64,000 nt of DNA from Alphaproteobacteria bacterium GWF2_58_20 (GCA_001768735.1 MEMB01000002.1:399573-463572); one strand, 5' to 3'; positions 9,931 to 18,392 are shown, numbered from the stretch's first letter. Notes: generated by a model from the sequence alone, not told the origin. Numbers and translations: made by a program.

Positions 9931-10099
9931 GGAAACCTCCTTCATTCAGGAATGCAAAATGGACAAGGGGAATGTGGGGCTTTGCCTTCCGTTTTTCAAG
10001 CCCTTTGTTTTTTGCAGGGCTGCCATGCGGTTTTTGCAATTGTTGTTTGTCCTTCAAGAGAGGATGCTTGGAAAAATTTAAATGTCAGGGAGTCCATCC

Positions 10100-10195
10100 A
10101 TGTCCGAAGATCTGAAAAACCGCCGCCTGCCGGAATCCGTGCAAGAGGATTCCCGTGATGGGGAAGATATGGCCATTCTTCCGCCGCCGCGCTGC
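10100..10195 (+). repeat. N cassette, copy 1 of 3
   Basis: The first 32 codons of gene A. They are nearly identical at both DNA and protein level to 10911-11006 and 11766-11861; the proteins differ from copy 2 at only four positions (2, 4, 10 and 29). The near-identity stops at the cysteine codon, after which the three genes diverge. Confidence 0.9.
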
Positions 10196-10894
10196 CGCGT
10201 GAAGAAGGAAGGGGATGGAGAGGCAAAGCCGCAATTTGTATCACTTGTTGAAGCCAACCCAAAGGAAGCGGATGAAAGCGATGCAGATTACAATGCCCGG
10301 ATCCGCAGGGTTCTGGATGCGCAGACAGCCGATATTTTTCCGGCAGAATCTGTTTCCCAAAAACAGGAAACCGTGTTTTTGGAAAATGATTGCAAGCCCA
10401 CCTTTTGTTTACAAGATGACATGACGGAACGTAATGAAGTGAAGAATGTTTATGGCAAGGAAATCACCACTTTGTCTGCTGCTGTTTTCATTGCTAAATC
10501 TGTAGTTATTATTGCGTGTGTTTTTGCATCTGGCTTGCTGGGATTTCTGGTTGGAAATGGTTTGATGTTTGCTGGTAGTGCAATTGGTTTTGTATTCGGG
10601 GGGCAATATATTTTGAAGAATATGAAAGAGATTGAAGTCAGGAAACCCGCCCCAAAACGTGAGGTTTTGCGGAGCTATCGTGGCGTGGATATGGGTATTC
10701 CCAACAAGGCGGGAAGAACGGCTTGGGAGTTCCTGCACCTGCTTAAGGAAGAAGAGCCGGTTAAAGAAGGCTTGGTTGTGGAAAACAAGTCGGCGTCGAG
10801 AGGAGGGTATGTGCGGCAACCTCTCGGGCGTTCCAGGGGCGTGAAGCCCAAGGCCAAGCCGCAGGTGCCGACGCTGGATATGAACAAGAAATAA
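10100..10894 (+). CDS. Cassette-family protein A: conserved ends, paired hydrophobic segment
   Basis: Not a family I recognise. The 264-residue protein starts with the conserved 32-residue N cassette (LKNRRLPESVQEDSRDGED, then MAILPPPRC). A module follows with DADYNARIRRVLD that also occurs in gene C. After a polar stretch there is one long hydrophobic region of about 50 residues in two lobes (AAVFIAKSVVIIACVFASGL and a second after LGFLVGNG). The last 37 residues are the C cassette shared with gene B (ENKSASRGG ... VPTLDMNKK). ATG 10082 is also in frame, but AGGGAG before ATG 10100 and the starts of genes B and C favour 10100. Membrane insertion is likely; secretion into a host is only a hypothesis. 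Confidence 0.72.
   Translation: MSEDLKNRRLPESVQEDSRDGEDMAILPPPRCRVKKEGDGEAKPQFVSLVEANPKEADESDADYNARIRRVLDAQTADIFPAESVSQKQETVFLENDCKPTFCLQDDMTERNEVKNVYGKEITTLSAAVFIAKSVVIIACVFASGLLGFLVGNGLMFAGSAIGFVFGGQYILKNMKEIEVRKPAPKREVLRSYRGVDMGIPNKAGRTAWEFLHLLKEEEPVKEGLVVENKSASRGGYVRQPLGRSRGVKPKAKPQVPTLDMNKK
10781..10891 (+). repeat. C cassette, copy 1 of 2
   Basis: The last 37 codons of gene A, starting ENKSASR and ending in two lysines. It matches 11637-11747 closely, including long stretches of identical DNA. Gene C lacks it. Confidence 0.88.
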
Positions 10895-10910
10895 TCTTTT
10901 GGAGTGGACA

Positions 10911-11006
10911 ATGGCTGAAGAGCTGAAAAACCGCCGCCCGCCGGAATCCGTGCAAGAGGATTCCCGTGATGGGGAAGATATGGCCATTCTTCCGCTGCCG
11001 CGCTGT
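10911..11006 (+). repeat. N cassette, copy 2 of 3
   Basis: The first 32 codons of gene B. They differ from copy 3 at protein level only at residues 16 (E/K) and 29 (L/P). The upstream ribosome-binding leader is also shared with copy 3, so the duplicated DNA extends into the spacer. Confidence 0.9.
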
Positions 11007-11750
11007 CGTATCCGGAATATGGGAGATGGCGGTAAAAATCTGACGCTGCATGACGTGGCGTTGACTGGTGATGTGGAGAAAGCGCGGGCACTGATCGCGC
11101 TTGGAGTGGATATCAACGCGAAAAACCAGCATGGCAACACACCGTTGCATGTCGTCGCCCGGGAAGGTCATTCCGCGATGGTCACTCTCCTGCGTAACCA
11201 GCCGGGGATTGACGAGACCTTCCAGAATATCTTTGGCCAGCGTCCGGTTGATTGCGTAAAAGTGGATGACGAGGCCACGAAGGTTGCATTTGTTGCGTCT
11301 TCTCAAAATGATATATGTATTGGCATGCGAAACAATCCTGCATGGAAAAATAATAATGTTTTCCTTTGTGTCATGGCATTAGGGGCTTTTGTTTCAAACG
11401 CCTTTGGGTTTCCTTTGTTGTGTGTAGGTTTTTTGGTCGGAACTGTTGTTTGTGGGGGGGCGCTCCTCATGTATCCCAAAAAAAATATGTATGGTAAAAA
11501 TGAAAAAACGCACCGGCACCACTCTTTTCTTGATGGACAGAATACCCAGAATCTGTTGAGAGTGCAGCGGGATTTTCCTGAGGAAAAGCCGCAGGTTTTG
11601 GTTGAAATGCCAAAGGTGGCTCCCGGGCTGTCACCGGAAAACAAGTCGGCGTCGAGAGAAGGGGATGTGCCGCAACCTCTCGGGCATTCCAGGAACGTGA
11701 ATCCCCAGGCTCAGCCGCAGGTACCGACACTCGATCTGGACAAGAAGTAA
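10911..11750 (+). CDS. Cassette-family protein B: conserved ends, ankyrin repeats, paired hydrophobic segment
   Basis: Function unknown. The 279-residue protein has the N cassette (residues 1-32), then two ankyrin-type repeats: LHDVALTGDVEKARALIALG, then NTPLHVVAREGHSAMVTLL. These occupy the place where genes A and C carry the YNxRIRxVLD module. A hydrophobic region of two lobes follows (NVFLCVMALGAFVSNAFGF, then LLCVGFLVGTVVCGGALLMY), then a polar tail and the C cassette (37 residues). Start ATG 10911 has GGAG six bases upstream; the same TTTTGGAGTG-x-ACAATG leader precedes gene C. It lies 16 bases after gene A. Ankyrin repeats mediate protein-protein contacts and are common in proteins that bacteria deliver to eukaryotic cells. 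That role is inferred here, not shown. Confidence 0.74.
   Translation: MAEELKNRRPPESVQEDSRDGEDMAILPLPRCRIRNMGDGGKNLTLHDVALTGDVEKARALIALGVDINAKNQHGNTPLHVVAREGHSAMVTLLRNQPGIDETFQNIFGQRPVDCVKVDDEATKVAFVASSQNDICIGMRNNPAWKNNNVFLCVMALGAFVSNAFGFPLLCVGFLVGTVVCGGALLMYPKKNMYGKNEKTHRHHSFLDGQNTQNLLRVQRDFPEEKPQVLVEMPKVAPGLSPENKSASREGDVPQPLGHSRNVNPQAQPQVPTLDLDKK
11637..11747 (+). repeat. C cassette, copy 2 of 2
   Basis: The last 37 codons of gene B, homologous to 10781-10891. The shared part begins ENKSASR and ends with two lysines just before the stop codon. Confidence 0.88.
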
Positions 11751-11765
11751 CTTTTGGAGTGAACA

Positions 11766-11861
11766 ATGGCTGAAGAGCTGAAAAACCGCCGACCGCCGGA
11801 ATCCGTGCAAAAGGATTCCCGTGATGGGGAAGATATGGCCATTCTTCCGCCGCCGCGCTGC
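11766..11861 (+). repeat. N cassette, copy 3 of 3
   Basis: The first 32 codons of gene C, nearly identical to the starts of genes A and B. Homology with gene A resumes after a short gap as a separate, more diverged module. Confidence 0.9.
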
Positions 11862-12380
11862 CATGTTGCGCCTGTGTTGCCGAGAGATGATGGGCCGTCG
11901 GAATTTGGCAGACTGCTGCAAGCGCACCCCCGCAATCCCGGGGAAAGTGATGGGGCGTACAACGTCCGTATCAGGAATGTGTTGGATAACAGGATGATTG
12001 TGGAGGATTTGTATCCGGTTTCTCCATCTCTGCCGAGAACACTTGCCGTGCAGAACAAGAGCGCGCTGGCCTTTCTGGGGTTGTTGACGTTTAGCATTCT
12101 TGCCATGGCATCAGGTTCTGTATCTCTTCTGACAGTTATGGGCATGTTCAAGGTTGTTGTTTCGTGTGTTGCTGCTTATGCTGCGGGACGCGTGTTGTCG
12201 CATGGACTGGTTCGGGAGGGAGAACGTCAGCAACAAGATGAAACCAGGCAGGTGGAGACATATGGTTTTCCAAAATCCAGCTTTGAAATCCCAATGCCAT
12301 CCGTCAAGTTGCCGCTCGTGCGGAACAAAACAACCGCAAACGTGCCGCAAGAACACAACAAACCGGAGTTGAAGCCATGA
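11766..12380 (+). CDS. Cassette-family protein C: N cassette and paired hydrophobic segment
   Basis: Function unknown. The 204-residue protein has the N cassette (residues 1-32). It then has a module shared with gene A: LLQAHPRNPGESDGAYNVRI followed by RNVLD, against ANPKEADESDADYNARIRRV in gene A. Next is a two-lobed hydrophobic region (ALAFLGLLTFSILAMASGSV, then a second lobe around FKVVVSCVAAYAAG) and a polar tail. The tail does not match the C cassette of A and B. ATG 11766 is preceded by GGAGTGAAC. The last four bases overlap the start of the next gene as ATGA, so it is translationally coupled to the ankyrin gene at 12377. Confidence 0.72.
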   Translation: MAEELKNRRPPESVQKDSRDGEDMAILPPPRCHVAPVLPRDDGPSEFGRLLQAHPRNPGESDGAYNVRIRNVLDNRMIVEDLYPVSPSLPRTLAVQNKSALAFLGLLTFSILAMASGSVSLLTVMGMFKVVVSCVAAYAAGRVLSHGLVREGERQQQDETRQVETYGFPKSSFEIPMPSVKLPLVRNKTTANVPQEHNKPELKP

Positions 12381-13183
12381 CGACAATGAAATTTCGCAAG
12401 CCGGATGCGGTTCCGCAAAACGTGGATGATGCGGCGGAGTTTGCCCTGTTTTGCCAGTGGGCCGCCTGTGCGGGGAGCGCCATTCTGGGGGCGTTTTCCG
12501 GAATGTTCCTCTCTCCCCCGGTCGCCATGGCGATGCTGGATTTTTTCGTGCAGGTCTTTCCGGTCGGGAAATTCCTGCATGACAGGTGCGGTGTCCGGGA
12601 AAATGCGCTGGAGCGGGCCAGGAGCCAGTTGCGGGCAAAACATGAAAGCCTGCTCTCGGCCGTGGACGGAAACAGGCTGGGAGAGGCCCGTTCCCTGCTG
12701 GAGGAAGGGCATAGCCCCAGCGGGTATGACGGGGCATGGAGGTCGCCGCCGCCCCTTATGCTGGCCGTGCAGAAAGGCCATGCGGACATGGTGGATGTGT
12801 TGCTGGAATATGGCGCCGATCCCAATCCGGAAAATGTTCTAAACCCGCCTGCGCGCCACGCCCGGGAGTGGGAAAAGAACATGCGGATTTACCGCGCGCT
12901 CGTGCTTGCGGGCGCCCGGGATGATGGTACCGTGTTCCGTGATCACCGGACGGATGCCGGGGTAACGGGAAAGGCTTTTGAGGAATATCATATCATCCGG
13001 CAGGACGGCGATGTGCTGTTCGTGGCCGATCCGCAGGAACCGAAATCTGTTGCAGCGCCTCAGCCAGATATCGAGGATGCCATGTTTGTTGAACGTCCTG
13101 ATGTCCAGAAACGGATTACATGGGAGCGGAAAACCCGCTATCCCTTGCAAAAGCTTCCGGTGCCAGCTCCGGGGCGCTCCTGA
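12377..13183 (+). CDS. Ankyrin-repeat protein with N-terminal hydrophobic pair
   Basis: Function unknown. The 268-residue protein begins with a polar tail containing RKPDAVP. A paired hydrophobic stretch follows (residues about 25-65, CAGSAILGAFSGMFLS and PVAMAMLDFFVQVFPVG). Then comes an ankyrin-like region: ESLLSAVDGNRLGEARSLLE, and PLMLAVQKGHADMVDVLLEY ending in GADPN. The C-terminal third is polar with no recognised motif. It overlaps gene C by four bases and is paralogous to the next gene, sharing the RKPDA start, the SPSG motif and the GADP ankyrin ending. It lacks the N and C cassettes. Base composition is more GC-rich than that of genes A-C, suggesting a separate origin. Confidence 0.74.
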   Translation: MTTMKFRKPDAVPQNVDDAAEFALFCQWAACAGSAILGAFSGMFLSPPVAMAMLDFFVQVFPVGKFLHDRCGVRENALERARSQLRAKHESLLSAVDGNRLGEARSLLEEGHSPSGYDGAWRSPPPLMLAVQKGHADMVDVLLEYGADPNPENVLNPPARHAREWEKNMRIYRALVLAGARDDGTVFRDHRTDAGVTGKAFEEYHIIRQDGDVLFVADPQEPKSVAAPQPDIEDAMFVERPDVQKRITWERKTRYPLQKLPVPAPGRS

Positions 13184-13206
13184 TGCCACAAGAGAGGATT
13201 TCGGTC

Positions 13207-13845
13207 ATGAACAATGTGCGCAACGAAAGCGTGGAACATAATCCCGTGCGGGGCAGCCATCCCATCCGCAAGCCGGATGCTATGCCGTGCGGGCCGGGGG
13301 ATGAGGTTCGTGAGGCCACAGCCCTCGAGGCCATCCTGACATTCGGTGTATGTGCGCTGTGGGCGGCCTGCTCGGCTCGGGATCCCGGGTGCTGCTCGGT
13401 GCTTCTGAGCGAAATAACCCATTACGTCCGGGCGCTGGCGTCATATGTCGGCGATACGCTTCCGTCATGGGAAAGGACGGCCACCCTCCGCAAGGGGGAA
13501 CTGCTGGGTGCGCACCGGATGATGTCGCTTCGGGCCGGGGCGGGAGACGTCGATGGCGTCCGTTATTGGCTTGACAGGGGCTATAGCCCGAGCGGTCTCG
13601 AGCGTGGGGCGGTTGCCCCGCTGAGGCTGGCCGTTTCCGGCGGCGACGTTGCGATGGTGGAACTGCTCCTCGCGCATGGCGCCGATCCTGATGTGGAGGA
13701 GATGAGGGTTCCGGTTGTCGAGGTTGCGCGCAGCAAGGGGGATGCGCAGGTTTACAAGCTGCTGCGACTGGCCGGAGCCAAGAATGGAAATGCTTGGATG
13801 CCGCTGCCTTCGCCGGAGCTTGAAAATACGCCGAAGTTCCGTTAA
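13207..13845 (+). CDS. Ankyrin-repeat protein, paralogue of the preceding gene
   Basis: Function unknown. The 212-residue protein has a polar start with IRKPDAMP, a moderately hydrophobic segment (AILTFGVCALWAACSA), and then ankyrin-type repeats: MMSLRAGAGDVDGVRYWLDR with SPSG, and APLRLAVSGGDVAMVELLLA with GADPD. A third, weaker repeat is EVARSKGDAQVYKLLRLAGA. The frame is open from 13120, overlapping the previous gene, but GAGAGGA lies well placed before ATG 13207. That start also gives a spacing of 23 bases after the previous stop. It ends only 7 bases from the convergent corA gene, and it closes the five-gene accessory operon. Confidence 0.74.
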   Translation: MNNVRNESVEHNPVRGSHPIRKPDAMPCGPGDEVREATALEAILTFGVCALWAACSARDPGCCSVLLSEITHYVRALASYVGDTLPSWERTATLRKGELLGAHRMMSLRAGAGDVDGVRYWLDRGYSPSGLERGAVAPLRLAVSGGDVAMVELLLAHGADPDVEEMRVPVVEVARSKGDAQVYKLLRLAGAKNGNAWMPLPSPELENTPKFR

Positions 13846-13852
13846 AACCGGC

Positions 13853-14833
13853 TTACACCCAGCCTTTCCTGCGGAAATACAGGAAGGAAAATATTGCGGA
13901 ACCGAGAATGAGCACCAAAGCCATGGGATACCCCCATGGCTTTGCAATTTCCGGGATGTTGTGGAAATTCATGCCGTAAATGCTGGCGATGAGGGTTGGC
14001 GGCATGAAAACGGTGGAAATGACTGTAAACCACCGGATGCTCTCATTCTGGTCAATTTCAATCATGCCCAGCGCGGCATCCAGCACAAAGCTGGCCTGCT
14101 GTTCGATGAAATTGGTATGGCTGGCCAGAGAGTGAAGATCGCGGATATCAATGTCGATCCGCTTCATTTCCTCAGGGGTAAAACGGTACTGCGCTTCCGC
14201 TTTCAGGAAATTCAGGATGCGTTCCAGCCATTCAATGCTGTGGCGGACCTTCATGACGAGGTTTCCGTTCTGCCCCAGCGTATGCATGACATAGCTCATG
14301 CCGCCCAGTTCCTCGATGCGGCTTTGCTGGGCCGGGACTTTTGCAAAAATGGAGCTGGTCAGGGATTCAATCTGCTTTTCCACCCGTTCCAGGGCGTCGG
14401 CCGTGTGCGAAATCAGGCTTTCATTAATGGTCAGGAAGGCCTCTTCGGGGGTCGTGATGTTGCTGATCTGGCGTGACGTCGGGTCACTGTTTCCCGAAAG
14501 CCCTCTGGGATCAATGGTGCGGATGGTTGTCAGGAGTTTGGATGAAAGGACGAAGGTGATGTATCCGCTTTGGTGGGTGTCGCCTTCCAGCGTAACGGCG
14601 GGAATGGTGAGGGTGAAAACACCCGCATTCACGCGAATGCGGTTGGATTGTTCAATTTCCTGCATGTCGGCCATGGTCGGGATGGGAAATCCCACCAGCG
14701 ACTGGACAAGGGTGCGTTCTTCTTCGCTGGGAGAGAAAAGGTCGATCCAGACAGTGTTCGCAGGCAGTTTCTGGCCTGGAAGAAGCTGCTGCTTTGCAGC
14801 CTTCTGGTGATCATAACTCCAGATGGTAATCAT
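13853..14833 (-). CDS. corA: CorA-family magnesium/divalent cation channel
   Basis: A pentameric inner-membrane channel for Mg2+ (some members carry Co2+, Ni2+ or Zn2+). The 326-residue protein has the large acidic cytoplasmic funnel domain with long helices. Two C-terminal membrane segments follow, the first ending in the defining YGMNF motif that forms the ion selectivity filter. A short basic tail (FRRKGWV) ends the protein. Its start overlaps the end of folD by four bases (ATGA), so it is the last gene of the yggT-DUF167-folD-corA operon. The sequence does not separate Mg2+ import from Zn2+ export. Confidence 0.94.
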   Translation of the reverse strand: MITIWSYDHQKAAKQQLLPGQKLPANTVWIDLFSPSEEERTLVQSLVGFPIPTMADMQEIEQSNRIRVNAGVFTLTIPAVTLEGDTHQSGYITFVLSSKLLTTIRTIDPRGLSGNSDPTSRQISNITTPEEAFLTINESLISHTADALERVEKQIESLTSSIFAKVPAQQSRIEELGGMSYVMHTLGQNGNLVMKVRHSIEWLERILNFLKAEAQYRFTPEEMKRIDIDIRDLHSLASHTNFIEQQASFVLDAALGMIEIDQNESIRWFTVISTVFMPPTLIASIYGMNFHNIPEIAKPWGYPMALVLILGSAIFSFLYFRRKGWV

Positions 14834-15747
14834 GGCTGTGGATCCTCTTCAGGAAGGGAAATGCCGGCCTGCATGCAGGCGGCCTTGAGAGTGTTTTCCA
14901 GCAACATGGCAATGGTCATGGGGCCAACGCCGCCGGGAACAGGGGTGATGGCTTTTGCCACATCAAGGGCTTCGTTGAAACAGACGTCCCCGACGAGTTT
15001 TTTCTTTTCACCGTCCCCTCCGGCGTCTTCCGGGACAAGGACATGGTTGATGCCGACATCAATGACAGTTGCGCCGGGCTTGATCCATTCCCCCCGCAGG
15101 AATTCCGGTTTTCCGACAGCAGATACAATGATGTCCGCGCGGGCGCATTCGGCAGCAATGTTGCGTGTTTTGGAATGGGCAAGGGTGACCGTGCAGTTTT
15201 CATTGGTGAGCATGATGGAAAGCGGTTTCCCCACAATGTTTGATCGCCCGATGACAAGCGCCCTCAACCCATCAAGATTGCCGAGGGTTTCCTTTAAAAG
15301 GGCAAGGATGCCGGAGGGGGTGCAGGGGGGGAGGCAGGGCAGGCCGAGAACCAGCTTGCCGACATTGGCGAAATGAAAGCCGTCCACATCCTTTTCCGGG
15401 GTAACTTCGGCAAGAACGGCGGCTTCGTTCATGTGTCCGGGCAGGGGAAGCTGGACAAGGATACCGTGAACCCTTGCATCGGCATTCAGTTTGTGAACAA
15501 GGGCGATGAGGTTTTCCTGCGTTGTCTCTTCCGGCAGGAGATGGCCGAAGCTTTCCATGCCAACTGCTGTGGTGGCGCGCGCCTTGTTGCGAACATAGGT
15601 CTGGCTGGCCATGTTTTCCCCCACGAGAATTACGGCAAGGCCGGGGGTGATTCCATGCTTTTGTGCAAGGGTGGCTGTTTTTAGGGCAATATGGTTGCGG
15701 ATTTTTGCGGCGATGGCTTTCCCATCAATGATGCGGGCGCGTGTCAT
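14830..15747 (-). CDS. folD: Bifunctional methylene-THF dehydrogenase / methenyl-THF cyclohydrolase
   Basis: Interconverts 5,10-methylene-, 5,10-methenyl- and 10-formyl-tetrahydrofolate, supplying one-carbon units and NADPH in the cytoplasm. Family signatures are in order: YVRNK (catalytic Tyr and Lys), [21 protein letters not shown], the cofactor-binding [11 protein letters not shown], and [10 protein letters not shown] near the end. The open frame extends to 15939, but ATG 15747 begins the family-typical [10 protein letters not shown] and has AAGGAAG about eight bases upstream. It is therefore chosen, giving 305 residues. It lies five bases after the DUF167 gene and overlaps corA by four. 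Confidence 0.95.
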   Translation of the reverse strand: MTRARIIDGKAIAAKIRNHIALKTATLAQKHGITPGLAVILVGENMASQTYVRNKARATTAVGMESFGHLLPEETTQENLIALVHKLNADARVHGILVQLPLPGHMNEAAVLAEVTPEKDVDGFHFANVGKLVLGLPCLPPCTPSGILALLKETLGNLDGLRALVIGRSNIVGKPLSIMLTNENCTVTLAHSKTRNIAAECARADIIVSAVGKPEFLRGEWIKPGATVIDVGINHVLVPEDAGGDGEKKKLVGDVCFNEALDVAKAITPVPGGVGPMTIAMLLENTLKAACMQAGISLPEEDPQP

Positions 15748-15751
15748 GAAA

Positions 15752-16081
15752 TCACTTCCTTTTGGAACCAGGGGAAATTTTTGGCCACCCTTCAGCCTGT
15801 CCGATGAGGGCTTGCGGGTTTCCGGAGATAAAAAGGCCCTTGAGGCGGGATGTTGCGCCAGAGGTGAGGCAGAATGTGGCGCGGGGGATATCCCAGCTGT
15901 CAGACAGGAGGCGGATGAGGGCTTCATTGGCTTTGCCATCTTCCGGGGCGGCAGTCACGCTGGCCTTGAGGATTTCTCCGCCTTCAGGCGAGGATATGGT
16001 GCCGCACAGGGCATTTTTCCGGCCCTTGGGGGTAAGTTTGACCATGAAACGCAGGCCGTTGTTGGTAGGCGTGAACATCAT
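15752..16081 (-). CDS. DUF167 (YggU) family protein
   Basis: A small conserved protein of unknown function, 109 residues. The DUF167 pattern is visible: [12 protein letters not shown], then [20 protein letters not shown], then a late segment beginning [10 protein letters not shown]. It is probably cytoplasmic. The start codon overlaps the stop of the yggT-like gene, and folD follows five bases downstream. This yggT-DUF167-folD order recurs in alphaproteobacteria. Confidence 0.88.
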   Translation of the reverse strand: MMFTPTNNGLRFMVKLTPKGRKNALCGTISSPEGGEILKASVTAAPEDGKANEALIRLLSDSWDIPRATFCLTSGATSRLKGLFISGNPQALIGQAEGWPKISPGSKRK

Positions 16082-16347
16082 CGCAGGAGCAGGCTCTGCA
16101 GGAGGGAGATGACGATAATGACGCCAAAGGGCGCAAGATCCAGTCCGCCAATGGGGGGCAGAATGCGGCGGAACAGGTCAAACGCGGGTTCGGTCATGGC
16201 GATGATGCCCTGCGTGATGCGGGCGGCAATTTTGTTGCGCAGGTTTATGACATCAAAGGCAACCAGCCAGCTCATCAGCACGGCAGCAATGACAATGTAA
16301 AAATATATGTCGAGGGCGCGGTAAAGGAGGTAGGCGAGGGTTTGCAT
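16078..16347 (-). CDS. YggT family membrane protein
   Basis: An 89-residue protein with two membrane segments (IYFYIVIAAVLMSWLVAF and VIIVISLLQSLLL). Between them is the family's IT-x6-P-x3-L-FR-x2-LPP pattern, seen as MTEPAFDLFRRILPPIGGLD. YggT proteins have been linked to osmotic shock tolerance and to membrane organisation near cell-division genes, but the role is not settled. It is the first gene of a four-gene minus-strand operon. The 179 bases between it and the tRNA-Pro gene should hold its promoter. Confidence 0.88.
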   Translation of the reverse strand: MQTLAYLLYRALDIYFYIVIAAVLMSWLVAFDVINLRNKIAARITQGIIAMTEPAFDLFRRILPPIGGLDLAPFGVIIVISLLQSLLLR

Positions 16348-16446
16348 GCATCACCATGGTTTTTCAAGAAGGATGCCTGCATGATAGGCAAAAACAATCG
16401 TTTCCGCAAGGGAAGCCGCTTGCCCTGCCTGCACTGAAATCCCCTG

Positions 16447-16476
16447 TTGCATTTTTTTGGGGGATGTGTTTATAGT
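16447..16476 (+). promoter_or_regulatory. Probable promoter for tRNA-Pro
   Basis: TTGCAT (16447-16452) and TATAGT (16471-16476) are 18 bases apart and lie about 50 bases before the tRNA. This is a fair match to a sigma-70 promoter, though not experimentally known. Confidence 0.4.
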
Positions 16477-16526
16477 CCCGCCCGCGGTAAATGGAGAGCT
16501 TGTCTTTTCAGGAATCGCGCAAAGGT

Positions 16527-16603
16527 CGGAGCGTAGCGCAGTCTGGTAGCGTACCAGCATGGGGTGCTGGGGGCCGCGGGTTCAAATCCCGCCGCTCCGA
16601 CCA
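16527..16603 (+). tRNA. tRNA-Pro (anticodon GGG)
   Basis: A complete cloverleaf of 77 bases. The acceptor stem pairs CGGAGCG with CGCTCCG. The anticodon arm is CCAGC-ATGGGGT-GCTGG, with GGG at the anticodon position. The T loop is GTTCAAATC-like, and the CCA end is encoded. It reads CCC and CCU proline codons. Confidence 0.95.
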
Positions 16604-16612
16604 ATTTTTCCA

Positions 16613-16641
16613 GCCTTCCTCTTGCAGGAAGGCTTTTTTTT
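16613..16641 (+). terminator. Rho-independent terminator after tRNA-Pro
   Basis: GCCTTCCT and AGGAAGGC form a perfect 8-bp stem around a 5-base loop, followed by eight T residues. Confidence 0.85.
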
Positions 16642-16733
16642 GCCTTTTTTCTACCGTTTCATTTTTGGATGGTCTTCGGTATCATGCGTTTGCGTTTTGC
16701 TTTGTTCACAAGGAAAAGAAAGACTCTCTCATA

Positions 16734-18392
16734 ATGGAAACAGTCGCGCAGCCTGGGGTTTGGTCGGCCTTTGTCGGATTTGTCGGCGGCCTTGCGCTTT
16801 TCCTTTATGGCATGGACATGATGTCTGATGGCTTCAAGGGAGCTGCCGGAAACAATTTGCGGATATGGCTTGCACGGCTGACGGGGAACCGCCTCAAGGC
16901 GGCGGGAACGGGTCTCGTTGTAACCGCCATGGTTCAGTCTTCCTCTGTCACAACGGTTCTTCTTGTTGGTTTTGTCAGCGCAGGCCTCATGACACTCCAG
17001 CAGTCACTCGGGGTGATTATCGGGGCCGATATTGGTTCAACCATCACCACCCAGCTTGTAGCCTTCAATGTGCATGAAATAGCGCTTCTCCTGGTCGCCA
17101 TCGGGTTTGCCATGTGGTTTTCTGCCCGTGCAGATCGCATGCGTCATGCGGGGGCCATCACCATGGGGATCGGTCTTGTGTTTTATGGCATGTCTGTCAT
17201 GGCCGGAGCCATGCAGCCGTTGCAGCATTCCGCCTGGTTCATGGATGTCATGGGGCAAATGCGCCACATGGGCTTTGCCATTGTTTTTAGTGCCCTCTTT
17301 ACGGCAATGGTCCAGTCGTCAGCCGCCACCATGGGTGTGGTTGTAGCCTTGGCATCCCGCGGGCTGATCAGTCTTGAAACCGGTATTGCCCTGTCTTTCG
17401 GTGCCAATATCGGAACCTGCATTACGGCCGTTCTTGCGGCCATCGGCAAGTCAAGGGAAGCCTGGCGCACGGCTTTGGGGCATGTAGCTTTCAAGGTGGT
17501 GGGGGTGTTGATATGGGCCGGGCTGATTGGCGTTCTGGCAAAGATTGTCCTTATGGTTTCCCCCACAAACGGGACACCCTCCGAAGTGTTGCCGCGCCAG
17601 ATTGCCAATGCCCATACGCTTTTCAATGTTCTCAACCTGTTTGTTTTCATCTGGTTTATCAAACCTGCGGCCTTGTTCCTCAAATGGCTGGTTCCTGAAA
17701 AGAAGGGGGAGGTGTTGTCGCAGGTTCTTGAGGAAGACCTCCTGCAGGCACCGGCGCTGGCCCTGGCTGCCGCACAACGGGAAGTGGGACGTCTCGGTCA
17801 GATGGTGTCGGAAATGGTGGTGGGCGCCTTGCCAGCCATCCTGCACGGAACGAGGGGGGATCTTGACAGGCTGGTTATGCGAGATGGAGATGTGGATGCG
17901 CTTTATGAAGCTATTGTGGAATACCTGAGGCGGATTGGACGTCATGAGCTGGATGCTGTGCAGGGACGCATGCTCATGCGGCTCATGGAGGCGGTTGGAG
18001 ATTTTGAGAGCATTGGCGATGTGGTCAAGCTGGATCTGGTGGCGGTCGGGCGTCACAGGCTTGAGGAAAACATCACTGTGAGCACGCAAACCGAGGCTCT
18101 TCTGAAGGAGGTTGCGCAAAAGGTCCATGACTCCGTGGGGTTTGCCATTGCGGCGGCTGGACAGGGGGATCAAACGGCGGCGCAGGCACTTTTGGAAATG
18201 AAGGGGGAAATGTCGCGTTTGGGGGAACATGCCCGCGAACATGGCGTGAAGCGCCTAATGAGCGATGATCCAAACCGTTTCCATACCTATAGCCGTGAAA
18301 TGGAAGTGGTGGATCGGCTGCGGCGCATTTATTATTTTGCACGCAAGATCGCCCTTGCCACCCTTGAAAATACAGAAGAAAAGCCATCCTGA
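16734..18392 (+). CDS. Na+/phosphate cotransporter family protein with PhoU-like tail
   Basis: An inner-membrane transporter of the NptA/PNaS family, expected to couple phosphate movement to sodium. Of 552 residues, the first half holds about eight membrane segments. These include the inverted repeat with the diagnostic QSSS motif (VQSSSVTTVLLVGFVSAGL) and its second copy (VQSSAATMGVVVALASRGL). The last 200 residues form a helical PhoU-like domain. The frame is open through the upstream tRNA, but METVAQPGVW at ATG 16734 is the only plausible start; a weak AAGGAAAAG precedes it at a longer than usual distance. It stands alone between the tRNA terminator and the rplM promoter. Confidence 0.9.
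   Translation: METVAQPGVWSAFVGFVGGLALFLYGMDMMSDGFKGAAGNNLRIWLARLTGNRLKAAGTGLVVTAMVQSSSVTTVLLVGFVSAGLMTLQQSLGVIIGADIGSTITTQLVAFNVHEIALLLVAIGFAMWFSARADRMRHAGAITMGIGLVFYGMSVMAGAMQPLQHSAWFMDVMGQMRHMGFAIVFSALFTAMVQSSAATMGVVVALASRGLISLETGIALSFGANIGTCITAVLAAIGKSREAWRTALGHVAFKVVGVLIWAGLIGVLAKIVLMVSPTNGTPSEVLPRQIANAHTLFNVLNLFVFIWFIKPAALFLKWLVPEKKGEVLSQVLEEDLLQAPALALAAAQREVGRLGQMVSEMVVGALPAILHGTRGDLDRLVMRDGDVDALYEAIVEYLRRIGRHELDAVQGRMLMRLMEAVGDFESIGDVVKLDLVAVGRHRLEENITVSTQTEALLKEVAQKVHDSVGFAIAAAGQGDQTAAQALLEMKGEMSRLGEHAREHGVKRLMSDDPNRFHTYSREMEVVDRLRRIYYFARKIALATLENTEEKPS

Noticed and set aside
10000-10020. GCCCT/AGGGC hairpin before cassette gene A, considered as a terminator or leader
   Set aside because: Only five base pairs with an 11-base loop and no T tract after it.
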